Shown piece after piece: positions 1 through 11,272 of a stretch of DNA of 64,000 nucleotides. This stretch comes from Venturia oleaginea (Eukaryota > Ascomycota > Dothideomycetes > Venturiales > Venturiaceae). Position 1 is the first letter of the stretch; each line of letters opens with the position of its first letter. The notes under the pieces were generated by a model that saw only the letters and a list, made by a program, of their open reading frames with translations, searched no databases and was not told the DNA's origin. The stretch is from NCBI GenBank assembly GCA_013176395.1, contig JABMLP010000008.1, forward strand, positions 372,001-436,000. The letters are read 5' to 3'. The translations under genes and the position numbers were made by a program.

Positions 1-1
1 C

Positions 2-1080
2 TCTGTACTTCCTGGCGCAGCAGAAACCCTCGAAACCGCCAGAGTCTTCAAAATGTTGCGCGCTTCTGGTCGTCGTGGCCGAGGTGCTGCCAGGGTAGAT
101 GGCGCGTCGGATGACGATGAATCGGACACGGAAGACTCAGACCCAGAGGCCGAAGTTACTCAGCAAATCACTGGCGGAACGGCGCGGACACGAGGCATGC
201 GCGGTGCAGCTACTGCCGCGCAAGCTGCAATGAGGGCTAATCTAGGGAGATCAGCAACCCCAGAGCTTGCATCACTACACCACCACGAAACGAGGACGTC
301 GAGGAGGAGTGGTTACGAGACTCGGGAAGAAAGTGTGGCAGAGCCGACTTCATTGATAATAAAACTGCTGTTACCACGAGAGAAATACAGACAATGGTGG
401 CGCAATTACAAGAGCCGACCTCAGGGCGAGTACCAGCAACCAGCCCAAGTGTCGACACCCCTAATGGCGTCTCAGAACACGCCGCAACACCTCAGTAATC
501 TTCACACCTCGATGCCACCACCTCCCTCACCTGCACCCCCACCACGATCGACACCCGCAGGCTCGTCGCGTGGCACTCCAACTGCTGAGTCCTCCAAACC
601 CTCCAGCACTAGCACCGTAGCCACAGAGAAGAAATGGCGGTATCACCCGAATGGACATGTGGATGCTCCTGACCGAGTAAATCGGACTGAGGACAGAGAA
701 AGTGTAAGTAGCCGAATTCAAATGGTTTAACACGCAAATATTCTAACACGCAAAAGCCTCCTCCGCCACCATGGTTGAAAGAAGCCATCTCCAACCTTCG
801 TGCCAAATACCCCCGGGACGATTTTGAAGCTTGGATGAAACTGCAGGCGTACGATCGAAAAACTGGTGGGACTGTGAGGCTGGATGACATCAAGAATGGC
901 GTTGTGCCGGAAGAGAATGTGAAATGGTCGTGGGTACCTCGAATCCGGTGCAATGACTGTCCAGGCAAACAATACACAGCCGCGCCTGAGAATGCAGAGG
1001 AAAACTTTACTGTTCATCTCATCAATAAGGCGCATGTAAAGAGAGTCGATGCACGACACGAAGGGAGATCAGCGTCATAG
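2..1080 (+). CDS. SNF5-family (Snf5/Sfh1) chromatin-remodelling subunit, C-terminal part
   Basis: The gene is cut by the left window edge: its reading frame is open from base 2 and has no convincing start. Exons are 2..703 and 757..1080, with a GTAAGT donor and an intron ending CAAAAG. The first exon encodes an acidic/low-complexity linker with an Arg/Gly patch, then a Pro/Ser-rich stretch. The last exon encodes PPPPWL, a segment ending FEAWMKL, then RIRCNDCPGK and FTVHLINKAHVKRVD. These match, from memory of the family, the C-terminal tail of fungal Snf5/Sfh1 proteins, core subunits of SWI/SNF or RSC nucleosome remodellers. The SNF5 repeats themselves would lie upstream of the window. I cannot tell Snf5 from Sfh1 without that part. 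An in-frame Met at 53 is probably internal. Confidence 0.75.
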
Positions 1081-1586
1081 TTTCTGTGCGGCGGGCATAT
1101 GAGCGCTGCTCGAAGTTAGAGGGGCAGGATGTGCCTTCAAACAGTAAATTCTTGTGTATAGAAATACGGGGCTCGAAACGGATTGGACATAGGAGCGTTC
1201 GAGCCTGCTTTATTCTCCTTGATGTTGTATGCAATGAGCAAATGGATGGATTGGCAGTCTGGATCATACGGCGTGAATGCCGAGTCTGGATAGGTGATGG
1301 GAGTCGGATGCTCGTACGCATTCTGAGGTTTATAGTATTATGCAACTTCCATACAATCTTGAGAGATGTTCGAGGGCAATCTCTCGGTTTTCTCAATATC
1401 GTGGAAAGTTCTTCGTCTTTGTTTGTACTCCGCTCCTCGCACATGACAAACAACAACGTTCAGGCGCCAGAGTTTGGAAATGCTTTAAAATTCCCTTACA
1501 CCTTGCCTTTTCATTATCAATGCGGCGTATTCTACCATCTCCGACACCATTCATTCAACGATAAACCAGAATCGTTCTCACCAACC
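1081..1586. other. intergenic region / leader of the dioxygenase-like gene
   Basis: This holds the 3' flank of the SNF5-family gene and the leader of the next gene. A frame happens to stay open from 1086 into the downstream exon, but its translation has no recognisable domain and reads like untranslated sequence. Confidence 0.6.
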
Positions 1587-2534
1587 ATGGCAGCAGATCC
1601 CTCCGCATATTCATACCCGTCCCCACTAGAAGGCTGGGAAGGACTCCCCCCATTGCCAAAGTGAGTCGGTTCGATAACTTCCACATTCTGTTGAGTCATT
1701 GCCACCTCAATATATTGATGCTGCTCTTGAAACGAACAATAGAAGGTGCTCTTTTCTCATCTACTTTAAGATCGAACGTGGTCAGTTTGAAATTTTCGAA
1801 GATATCAATCTCGAAGTGGGAGGCTGTGATCATATAGTTACTAGTACTGACAATACTGTTTTTGCTTTCCCAGCGCTTACATCCAATATTGAATCCAACA
1901 AGTCACTAACCCAAAATCTCCCACAGTGAGCTCGCCGCAGACGGGAAATCATTTGTCAACCCTCCGACAGGAAAACTGAGCGAAGCATACACCTCCTTCA
2001 CCTCACCAGTCACGAATGGCATTCGGGGTGGATTTGATATACACATTTACTTCCTTCAAACGGATCCGAAGCAGGTCCAATTTGCGAAGGAACTTTGGGA
2101 GAGGATCAGGAGGGAGTGTAAGTTTACTCCTTGTTCATAAGACGAAGTAAGGAATCATAGAGTCATGGACCGTTAACGATATGTTTGTTTCTAGTTCCGG
2201 AATTGAGAATTTACAGAGTATGGGATAAACCAATCGGACCACACCCACTTGCTATGTTCGAGGTTAACGTTTTCACGCCTGGTTCGTCATCCCTCTCATT
2301 TTCTTGGGCTTCCTCTTTCGCTAACCCACTCCATCAGCACAATACGGAGCCTTTGTTTCTTGGCTGGTGATACACCGAGGACCATTATCTGCACTTCTTC
2401 ATCCGAATACTGGTGATGATGTGAGAGATCACACGCAGAGAGCTACCTGGTTGGGAGAGTCGTATCCCTTGAATGTGGGCATGTTGAGGAAGTTTGTGAA
2501 GATGCAGGAGGAGAAGAAGAAAGCGAACGCGTAA
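1587..2534 (+). CDS. DOPA 4,5-dioxygenase-like protein
   Basis: Four exons (1587..1660, 1927..2117, 2195..2281, 2338..2534) join in frame to give 182 residues; the donors are GTGAGT, GTAAGT and GTTCGT. The start ATG sits in MAADPSAYSYPSPL, the usual beginning of this fungal family. Visible family motifs are FDIHIYF near the middle, RIYRVWDKPIGPHP, FEVNVFTP, then the RGPLSAL/HPNTGDDVRDHTQRATWLGE block. These correspond to the Dopa_dioxygen (DODA) fold, a small cupin-like extradiol dioxygenase; His residues of HIYF, GPHP and HPNT are the likely metal-site candidates. In plants and Amanita, DODA cleaves L-DOPA for betalain synthesis. Most ascomycete homologues have no assigned substrate, so the reaction here is inferred only. 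The first intron (266 bp) is long for this window. Confidence 0.88.
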
Positions 2535-3080
2535 GGATTGCAGGCTGGGAGTCCTCCATTGTTAAAATATAATGAGTTTGATAAAATTATCGGGCTTAGC
2601 AACTACCGAGATATATATACATGAAAACAAACAGCTTGTTTTCATGGCTATGGTCTGGCAATGGTGTTTCTTTCCACCCATAGACCTGGTAGTGTGGTCT
2701 TTTCCAATTACCTTGTATTGGTATATTTATGTCGACGAAATCTTCAACTGGAAGAGCTGTACCGCGAAAGATGGATCTGTATACACCTCGAGAACATAAT
2801 TTGTACTTCAAGCATGGAGAACATACCATTCACCTTTCCCAACCTTTATTAAAGAACGACCGATTTCCGTGTTCTGGAGAAGAAGATAATGATGATGTCT
2901 ATGGGATCGTCTTACACGCTAAGCTCGCTTCAGCAACAAGAAAAAAAGGTAGGACGTGCGCAACGTAAATAAAGGGTCAAACAAACAAACACTAACTTGA
3001 CTTCGTTTCGTCTCTTACTTCTTAGTTGCAAGGATTCCATCCGTTAATATTACTGACAATATAGGTACATCGATTTCAAA
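2535..3080. other. intergenic region
   Basis: AT-rich spacer between two genes on the same strand. Short open frames are present but none has recognisable content or suitable splice sites. Confidence 0.5.
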
Positions 3081-5343
3081 ATGAGCGTGCGCGTCGTTGC
3101 TCGTATCCGTCCATTGCTCAAGAACGAGATAGACAAGGACATCATCGTTACCGCTGCTCCAGCTTCCACCGGCACCACACAGCTTGTCCGCATACCGAAC
3201 CCCAAACAACCTGCCGAGCTCTACAGCTTTCAGTTCAACAGTGTGTATGAGCAGGAGACGGCTCAGCAGGAACTGTTTGACAATGAAGGTATGTCGATGG
3301 AGCTCATTGAAGCGACGGGTCTCTGTTTACACCACTGCAGTATCGCCAACGGTAAAGCACCTCTTCAAAGGTTTCGATGTTACACTCTTCGCATATGGAG
3401 TCACGGGTACGGGCAAGACGCACACCATGCGCGGTGGAAAGTCTCTAGCAGACCGAGGCGTCATTCCTAGGTTGCTGAGCGCCATCTATCGACGATCGAG
3501 GAAGATTGAAAAGGACTCGGGAAGCGAAACCCAGGTCGAGGTGGCCATGTCCTATTACGAAATTTATAACGACCGCGTTTACGACCTTTTTGAATCACCG
3601 GAGAAACGTACAGCTGCTGGACTGCCAATACGCGATAACAACGGGAAGACTGTGGTGGTTGGTCTCACAGAGAGACCATGCCATTCACTGAAGGAGTTCG
3701 AGCAACTGTACGATCAGGCAAACATCAACAGATCCACATCTGCAACGAAGGTATGACATTGCAGACTCGAGACTGGTCCTGCCTGCTGACACTTTGATAG
3801 CTCAATGCCCACTCCTCTCGTTCCCATGCCATCCTATGCGTGAAGATCACCCAGACCTCCGAAAACAACACCCTCGTGAGCACAGCGTCTGCGATAGATC
3901 TGGCAGGATCAGAAGACAATCGAAGGACGGACAATAATAAGGAACGCCTCGTGGAATCCTCTGCGATCAACAAGTCATTGTTCGTTTTGGCGCAATGCGT
4001 GGAAGCCATTAGCAAGAAGCAATCACGGGTCCCATATCGCGAGTCGAAGATGACTAGGATTCTATCCATCGGACAAAACAATGGCTTGACCATCATGATA
4101 TTGAACTTGGCGCCAGTGCGAAGCTATCATTTAGAAACTTTGAGTTCCCTCAACTTTGCGAATCGGACGAAAAAGATCGAGGTAAATGAGGTTGAGAATG
4201 AGCCGGTATTCAGCGGGCAGACGAAGGTCTCATCGTCTATTACTGGCCCAACAATAAACAGGCAACCTCTACGGCCTCTCCAAACATCCGCAAATGTGCA
4301 AGTCACAAAGCCCGACCCTTCCAAGAAGCCTGTCAAGTCTTTCTCGGTGTACTCTGATAAGCCCCGGCCCAAGCCATCCATTCCAGGTAGTTCCATCTCA
4401 AGGCCCGTTGTCCCAAAGCGATTACCAGACTCATCTTTCCCAGCTTCATCTAGACCTGTCAAAGCTACGCGAACTAATGAAGCCGCCCGAGCCGGAATCA
4501 CCAAAGCAGAGATCGAGGCCTTGATTGAGCGCAAAGTCGACGAGAAGATAGCTGCTCAGGCCTTGAGCGAGAAGGTCGTTCCTACTGAAGCATTGCCAGG
4601 TGATCTCCAGCGCCGCCTGGACGCTTTAGAACAACGAGTGGCGGAGAAGGAGGACTCCGAAGGACTGTGAGTTGATCTGCCTGGCATTAACATGAACAAG
4701 TGCTGACCTTACCAGACAATTCCTACTCATGGCTAAACAACATCACGCTCGGGGCGAGGATACTTCAGCACTTCGAATGTATCAACTAGCACAACCTTTC
4801 TTCCCCAATAATGAAAAGCTTGCCCACAAGATCTCCTCTCTTCAGGAGAAAGCCCGGAGGAAACGAGATGACAGCGGATATACGAACACTTCATACACGC
4901 ATCATTCTGAGATCCATATCACCCATTTTCCAGCGAAGAAGTCAAAAGCCGTATACGAGGATCCCAACGATGACGACTTCCACGCCCCAGCCGGAGAGGA
5001 AGAAGAGGAAGGTGACGGATCTTTTGATTTCAAGCCTGTGAAGCGGAAAGCAGCAGGGAAAATGAAGGTAGCGGTTTTCCGGGATGAGAATGTACCTGTC
5101 CAGGACGGACCTCCGACGCCTCGAACTCAGCACCTCTTGACTATCATCAACTCTCGAGACGTCTCGCAGATCCGAGGTTTGAAGGGCGTCGGTGCTAAGA
5201 AAGCGGAGGCGATCGTTAGCTGTCTTTGTGAGATGGATGATGGAGAGGATGGAGCTTTCATTTCTGATCTTCAGCAATTGGGTGGGCTTAAGGGTGTCGG
5301 GAGTAAAACAGTGGAGAATATGAGGGTCGGTCTTTCTGCATAG
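3081..5343 (+). CDS. kinesin-10-like motor protein with C-terminal helix-hairpin-helix
   Basis: Exons 3081..3288, 3341..3750, 3801..4666 and 4716..5343 give 703 residues. The N-terminal motor domain (about residues 1-330) starts immediately with VRVVARIRP and has the P-loop GVTGTGKT, switch I NAHSSRSH and switch II DLAGSE, so it should hydrolyse ATP and move on microtubules. A basic Pro/Ser-rich linker follows, then a short segment around QHHARGEDTSALRMYQLAQPFFP that looks helical. The last 70 residues carry two Gly-rich turns, IRGLKGVGAKKAEAI and LGGLKGVGSKTVENM, typical of a helix-hairpin-helix DNA-binding module. A motor at the N-terminus plus HhH at the C-terminus is the kinesin-10 (KIF22/Kid) arrangement, implying a chromokinesin that pushes chromosome arms. 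The family assignment is from architecture. Other N-terminal kinesins lack the HhH. Confidence 0.88.
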
Positions 5344-5948
5344 AAGCGGTGCTTTGGGGGTGTTGGTGCTGCTGCTTTGGGATATGGCATAGGTGCGCTT
5401 GTTGTTAGCGAGGCGTTATTGGTGTGCATTGGTGGTGTTTTGGGACGCTTCTATGGTTGTTGCGTACTTGTTTTGAACATTGTTCATAGCTAACCTAGTC
5501 GGTGATGTGATGAATTGATTCTGCTATTTCGATTGTGCCTGTCGATCGGTTGGTGGTGTATTTAATAAGACAAGTGATTTCTTGATATATCTATCATTCG
5601 AAGTCTTTTAGAGGTTGATCCGACATCAACACTTCAGCTCATGATGAAGATGAAATGGTGAGATGGAGTAGTAAGAAATTTGACGATTACATTTTGAGGG
5701 GTGTTGTTGGTCGAGACACCGCTGCCTCTTCTTCAATGCGGAACGGACAGGACAAGGCTAAATTATGATATTGATACGCTCAGCAAAGGTGATGACTCTA
5801 TCATAACAGATCTCAGCAATCCCTTATCGCACAACGAACTGCTCAGCGACCGTCTGAGACGCATTCCTGCCTCATCACTATCCATTGTGGCTTAAGGTTG
5901 AGTCACCAAAGTCGATTGTGACTCCCACCTAACACCTGATTCATACAT
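5344..5948. other. intergenic region
   Basis: Spacer with the 3' flank of the kinesin gene (GT-rich) and the leader of the tRNA-synthetase gene. No supported gene. Confidence 0.5.
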
Positions 5949-7916
5949 ATGGCCGCCAAATCCTCAATTGATCTTCCACATCGCACAAAACAACAAGAAA
6001 CACCATCGTCCACCATGGCGACCCCGCAGAAGATATACATCGACGAAGACACTGGCCTGGACGAGACCGGCACGCCTGGCTCGGAAGAGAAGCCTTTCAA
6101 GAGTTTACAATTCGCCTACATTCAGACAGAGGGAATTGGCGAGTACTTCACACGGAAGTCACTTACGGGAGTGGTCGCTGAAGGCGCGGACAAGTCTACG
6201 CTGCTACAGTGGCAACCGGGCTCAAAAGCTGTGAGTAGTGACTCAATGGCAGCCGACACTGGATGATAGAGCTCACAAATTATCTAGGGTCTCAAGAAAG
6301 CAGTCAACGCACTGACTGCAGTCAAGAAGAAGGCCGCAAAGGAATCCGAACAGGCTGCTCAAAGACAAAAGGAGGAAATGGCACGTCAAGCCGCCCTCGA
6401 AGAGGCCAAGAAGATTGTCCTCGAAGAAGACGCCAGTTTGCCCAAGGCCAAGAAGATCAGACTCGACCACCAAGGCGATGATATTACGCTACGAAGCAGT
6501 GATAAAGGTTCGGACTCAAAGGGAACACGTGTGAAGGTTATGGGCCGAGTACATCGTCTACGGAAGCAGAAGGATGTCATTTTTGTCGAGCTCAAGGATG
6601 GATACGGCAAAATGCAGTGTGTCTTCTCGGACAGGGTTGCAAAGACATACGATGCTCTTACTCTCACCTTGGAAACCTCTGCAGAAATCTATGGCGAGCT
6701 ATGGGAAGTGCCAGCTGGTGCCCATGCACCGCTAAGCCGAGAACTACACGTTGACTACTTCAAGGTGCCAAAGGCATGGAAAGCTCCAGGTGGAGACGAT
6801 GCTATTGGCAACAGAGTGGCGCCAGATGCTGATCCAACCACCAAGCTCAACCTTCGTCACCTCACCCTCCGTGGAGACACCGCTTCGTCCATTCTCTTGG
6901 TCCGTGACGCTCTAGAGTTTGCATTCAACAGTGTATACAAAGAGCTTCGGTTCCGCAAGGTTTCACCACCAGCTCTTGTCCAAACGCAGGTTGAAGGTGG
7001 TGCCACGCTTTTCAAGTTCCAATACTACGAGGAGGAGGCCTTCTTGACTCAGTCAAGTCAGCTCTACCTCGAGACATGTCTGCCATCCTTGGGCAACGTA
7101 TATTGTATCGAGAAGGTGAGAACACCAACTTATACTTGCTGACATGAGTACTGACCCTTCATAGTCCTTCCGTGCTGAGAAGTCTCTTACCCGCCGCCAT
7201 CTCTCAGAATACACCCACATCGAGGGCGAACTAGATTTCATTTCCTTTGATGACCTACTAGACCACCTCGAGACCCTCATTTGCTCCGTCCTAAAGAAGC
7301 TCATGTCAGACCCAGAAATTGCTTGCATAATCTCAAAACTCAACCCCTCCTTCCAGCTACCCTCCCAGCCATTCCTCCGCATGCGTTATGCCGACGCGAT
7401 CGACTGGCTTAACGAACACGAAATTCTCAACGAAGACTACGACCCGCCACAAAAGCACGCCTTTGGCGATGACATCGCCGAGGCTGCTGAGAGAAAGATG
7501 ACGGATATCATTAACAAGCCCATCTTCTTGACACACTTCCCTGTTGCGATCAAGGCCTTCTACATGCAGAAAGACGCCGAAGATCCACGAGTCACGGAGT
7601 CGATGGATGTGCTCATGCCTGGTGTCGGTGAAATTGTTGGTGGTAGTATGAGGATGTGGGACTATGAGGAGCTGCTTGCTGCTTATAAGCGTGAGGGCAT
7701 TGATCCTGAGCCTTACTACTGGTACACGGATCAACGACGGTATGACTTACTCTCTATATCGGAGAGAATGCTTGCTAACTCTATGGTAGATACGGATCTT
7801 CCCCACACGGCGGTTACGGAATTGGTATGGAGCGTCTACTTGCCTGGTTGTGTAACCAACACACTGTCCGTGATACTTGTTTGTACCCTCGCTACATGGG
7901 ACGATGCACCCCATAG
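5949..7916 (+). CDS. DED81: asparaginyl-tRNA synthetase, cytosolic
   Basis: Exons 5949..6230, 6288..7115, 7165..7739 and 7790..7916 give 603 residues. It charges tRNA-Asn with asparagine in the cytosol. Order of parts: fungal N-terminal extension beginning [11 protein letters not shown], a Lys/Ala-rich helical linker, an OB-fold anticodon-binding domain ([21 protein letters not shown]), then a class II catalytic core. Core signatures are motif 2 ([21 protein letters not shown]) and motif 3 ([15 protein letters not shown]), plus the [10 protein letters not shown] ending common to eukaryotic AsnRS. Two in-frame starts exist. The ATG at 6015 has a strong CACCATGG context and matches the family N-terminus; the upstream ATG at 5949 adds 22 residues with no obvious targeting signal. 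The shorter 581-residue form is my preferred product, but the first ATG cannot be excluded. Confidence 0.95.
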
Positions 7917-8897
7917 TTTGAGCACTACATGGAGAGGCCGGGTGAAGTCATCTGCTTGGTTTCGGATGTTGGCTGAACAGCATGTGATGAGAACTTTGTG
8001 CTTTGTATGGAGTTATGTAATTCGGTATCAATGATTTGATTGATGAAGGGTATAGACGGGGCTTTTATAACGATCACAGTATGAAGTATGTAGACCGATG
8101 ATCCCAACAGAGGAGACAATGATAATACCTTTCTCCTAGATTTGTTACCTTCCTCCTAGACTTGGTACCTTTCTTTCTGATGTACGTTTCTGTGATTCCT
8201 GTCAGGCTTGTGAGAACGCACTTGAAGAGATGGAAGTCATGAGGGGGTGATTGCTTATATAGGACTCGCATACTAGATATTGGGTGAGCATATTCCATCA
8301 ATGCAGAGCATGTCAAGTAGGAGCAACTAGCAAAACTGAAGAAGATGAGACAAGGAACGATGACGTGGAGATCAGCTGAACCTCATGAGATATCAGGTGT
8401 AAGGATGAGGGTAAGGAGGGTTTCCGTACAGCTATGAAGGGAACAGTATGTCACATACTTTCTTAAACAGGTAAAAGTCTACTCGGTTCAAGACGTAAGT
8501 GAACTATGAGCTGCTAAAATTCTACTCAATTCAGTCTGTATTATCATATATCTCGATGAATAGGTACATAATATTCTACTCTATGGAAATCGTACGTGAG
8601 ATGCTTAGTCGGGTTGCTCACACGGTTACAAGGTAAGCCTTACTAATTATACAACAAGATATGGGGTTGTTCTACGAGCTACGAGATTAGGTATAATTTT
8701 GTACATAACGCGGACTTATCCTTGTCAACACCTGTTTGCTCCTTACGCCTGAAGTGGGAGTACTATGGTATCCGGGGGAATAGTGGTGGGCGGATCCAAA
8801 AAAATCAACCCCATCATCTCCCTAGCCGTACCACCAGCAGGACTAAACAATTCAATAAAGCTCTCGATAGAAAAGAGAATACTCTCTACAAAGTATA
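7917..8897. other. intergenic region with short degenerate repeats
   Basis: 981-bp spacer leading into the transposon island. Around 8130-8172 there are two and a half imperfect 20-bp repeats built on a CTCCTAGAYTTGKTACC core. The stretch 8460-8720 is AT-rich with repeated TTCTACTC-like words, suggestive of decayed repetitive DNA. No gene seen. Confidence 0.45.
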
Positions 8898-10756
8898 ACG
8901 TATTCCACTACCCGAACCGCCACACCACCCAACCCGCCAAAATATGCCAAGACTACCACTTCCCCCATTATCTGATTATGTCTCAACAACACAACTCGTT
9001 ATTACTTGAACACGAAGGGAGACTTCATCTTGCCCTCCAAGCCCTCCAAGCCGGCCAATTTCGAAGCCAACAGGCTGCTGCGCGCGCCTTTAACGTTCAA
9101 CACCAGAGCCTCTCTGATCGCGCCCGAGGAGTCCCATTTATCCTCGAGAAACTACCAAACGGTCGGAAACTTACCCTTACCGAGGAGCAAACACTTATCC
9201 AATATATTCTCGACCTCAATTCGCGAGAATTTGCGCCCCGGTTGTGTGAGTTGGCAGATATGGCGGATAAACTACTGGGTATACGCGGTGGAGAGCCAGT
9301 AGGCAAAAACTGGGCTGAGAGATTCGTAACGCGCTCAGATGAGCTCAAGGTAGCCTTCAATCGAGCCAAGGATAGCCACAGGATACTACAGGAAGATCCA
9401 GAGATTATTGGCGCGTGGTTCAAGCTCGTTGCAGACACTAAGGCAAAGTACGGCGTCCACGATGAGGATACGCACAACTTTGACGAGATTGGCTTCCAGA
9501 TGGGCGTTATTGGGTCAATGAAGGTTGTTACAGCCTCTGAAAGACGTACAAGGCCTGAACTCATCCAGCCGGGCGATCGCGAATGGGTTACGGTTATTCA
9601 GAGCATCTGCGCAGCTGGGTATGCGACCCCGCCCTTCATTATCTACAAAGGACGCGTTCACATCTCTGCGTGGTATGAGGAGGCAGATATACCACGGAAT
9701 TGGAAGCTCTCAGTCTCCGAGAACGGCTGGACAAACAATGCGCTTGGTCTTGAGTGGTTGAAGCATTTTGACGCGTATACAAAGACGCGGCAGGTGGGGG
9801 GTTACAGGCTGCTTATCTTGGACGGCCATGAGAGCCATTTCAGCCCGGATTTCAAGGACTACTGCCTCGAAAATGAGATCCTAACCCTCTGCATGCCACC
9901 GCATTCGTCGCATATACTCCAGCCCCTTGACGTGGTCTGCTTCTCGCCGTTAAAGCGCAAGTACTCCCAACGCATCCGGGACTTGGCGCGCCGACGCGTG
10001 TACCATATTATCAAGGAAGGCTTTCTCCCTGCCTTTAAAGACGCGTTTTTCGACGTGTTCACGAGTGTTCACGGAAGAGAATAGTCGAAAGGCCTTTGAG
10101 GCAGTAGGGCTAGTCCCTATTAACGCGCAGGTAGTTTTGGATCGCCTTGAAGTACGGCTACGTACCCCGCCAGAACCCCGTCTCCTAGAAACGCCGTGGC
10201 AGCCAAAGACTCCAAGCAATACTAATGAATTTGGATCCCAATCCAAGCTCGTAAGCGAGTCTTTTACTCGTTCACCGGTTACTGCGCAGGCAGGCTTTTC
10301 CCAGCTTGTTAAAGGCGCTGAATTGATGCTGCACCAGAACGCCCCACTTGTTGCACGAAACCACGAGCTTGAAGAGTAATTGGCAGTAATGACGAAGCGA
10401 AAATCGCGTAAAAGGAAGCGGATCCAGCAAGGTGGTACTATGGAGTATGGGACTGCAGCAGTGCGGGTAGCTGCTGAGGCGTCTGTTGCGCCTCAGGGAT
10501 CAAAGAATGCTCGTAGTAGTAGTGGTCAAGAAACAGCCCGACCAACTCAAAGGCGCTGTGGGAACTGCGGCGCGACTGGGCACAATGCGCGAACGTGTAA
10601 AAAAGATATTGAGATATCTTCTGAATCAGATAGCAGCACGACAGACTTGGAATCTATTGTTGATAGCGATAAAATTGAAGAGTCGTAACATAAGTTGGTC
10701 GTGCCAAGAGATTTTGGCGGGTTGGGTGGTGTGGCGGTTCGGGTGGTGGAATACGT
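8898..10756 (+). mobile_element. pogo/Fot1-type DNA transposon A (full length, inactive)
   Basis: 1,859-bp element. Both ends form near-identical inverted repeats starting ACGTATTC. Each end then has two tandem 17-bp units, CACTACCCGAACCGCCA and CACCACCCAACCCGCCA at the left, and the mirror at 10715..10756 with a single mismatch. A TA dinucleotide (8896-8897) precedes the left end; the right end is followed by TC instead of the expected TA, so one copy of the target duplication has mutated. It contains one transposase gene, broken by a 10-bp duplication and a stop. It is closely related to elements C and D. Confidence 0.9.
8978..10688 (+). pseudogene. pogo/Fot1-type transposase of element A
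   Basis: The frame starts at ATG 8978. The product has an N-terminal helix-turn-helix (AARAFNVQHQSLSDRARG), a CENP-B/Tc5-type second DNA-binding region, and a DDE_1 integrase core with NFDEIGFQMG and LILDGHESH (first two catalytic Asp). The conserved fungal block LCMPPHSSHILQPLD follows. Near 10055-10074 a 10-bp unit GTGTTCACGA is duplicated as GTGTTCACGG, shifting the frame. The next segment (from 10065) runs to an in-frame TAA at 10377-10379, where element C has CAA, a C-to-T change. After that the frame stays open to 10688 and ends with a CX2CX4HX4C zinc knuckle (CGNCGATGHNARTC). One frameshift and one nonsense change make it inactive. Confidence 0.88.
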
Positions 10757-11272
10757 TCGTTGAGATTAGAAAATTTTACCCAGAGGCTATTGAGTTGCAG
10801 GGAAGATAACACTGTAGGTAGGGATATAGAATCCACCACTATTCCTCCTGTTACCATAGTAGACCTCGATCTCGATATATTCTTTACTAGGATCGTATCC
10901 TCCATTCTAAACATCCTTGACGCATCGAGCTGACTTTTGTGGCCCGAGCTTCCCCCTAGGCTTATGAAGTATTGAATTATTTCTGCACAGGCCAGAAAAG
11001 TCAGCCCTACCAAGTGCCCCAATATATCGCGTTCTACTACACGAGGACGATAAAGACTGAGGAGATTGAATTAACCCTTTGGTAGAGAGGAAAATCGGGT
11101 TCCTCAAAGCTCACCGTCTTTCGCTTGTTTTTTTGAGATAGCTATGGTAACTGACCTACGTACTTCAGTGTTAGAGATACTGTCACGTGGAATGTTTAGT
11201 GACATGTATTGGACATTTAGTAACATGTAGATGCAGAGATATCCAGGCGCGTTTCCTTTAACGTAATCCATA
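10757..11272. other. inter-transposon spacer with an LTR-like fragment
   Basis: No gene is supported. From 11169 the sequence reads TGTTAGAGATACTGTCACGT, which matches the first bases of the solo LTR at 16744 (TGTTACGGATACTGTCACGT). It is probably the start of another LTR, cut off by insertion of element B at 11273. Just outside element B, 11261..11270 repeats the first ten bases of its end (ACGTAATCCA). Confidence 0.45.

Noticed and set aside
1086..1664. 192-codon open frame reading into the dioxygenase-like gene
   Set aside because: Only the last part from 1587 matches the family N-terminus; the rest has no domain and looks like leader sequence that happens to lack stops.
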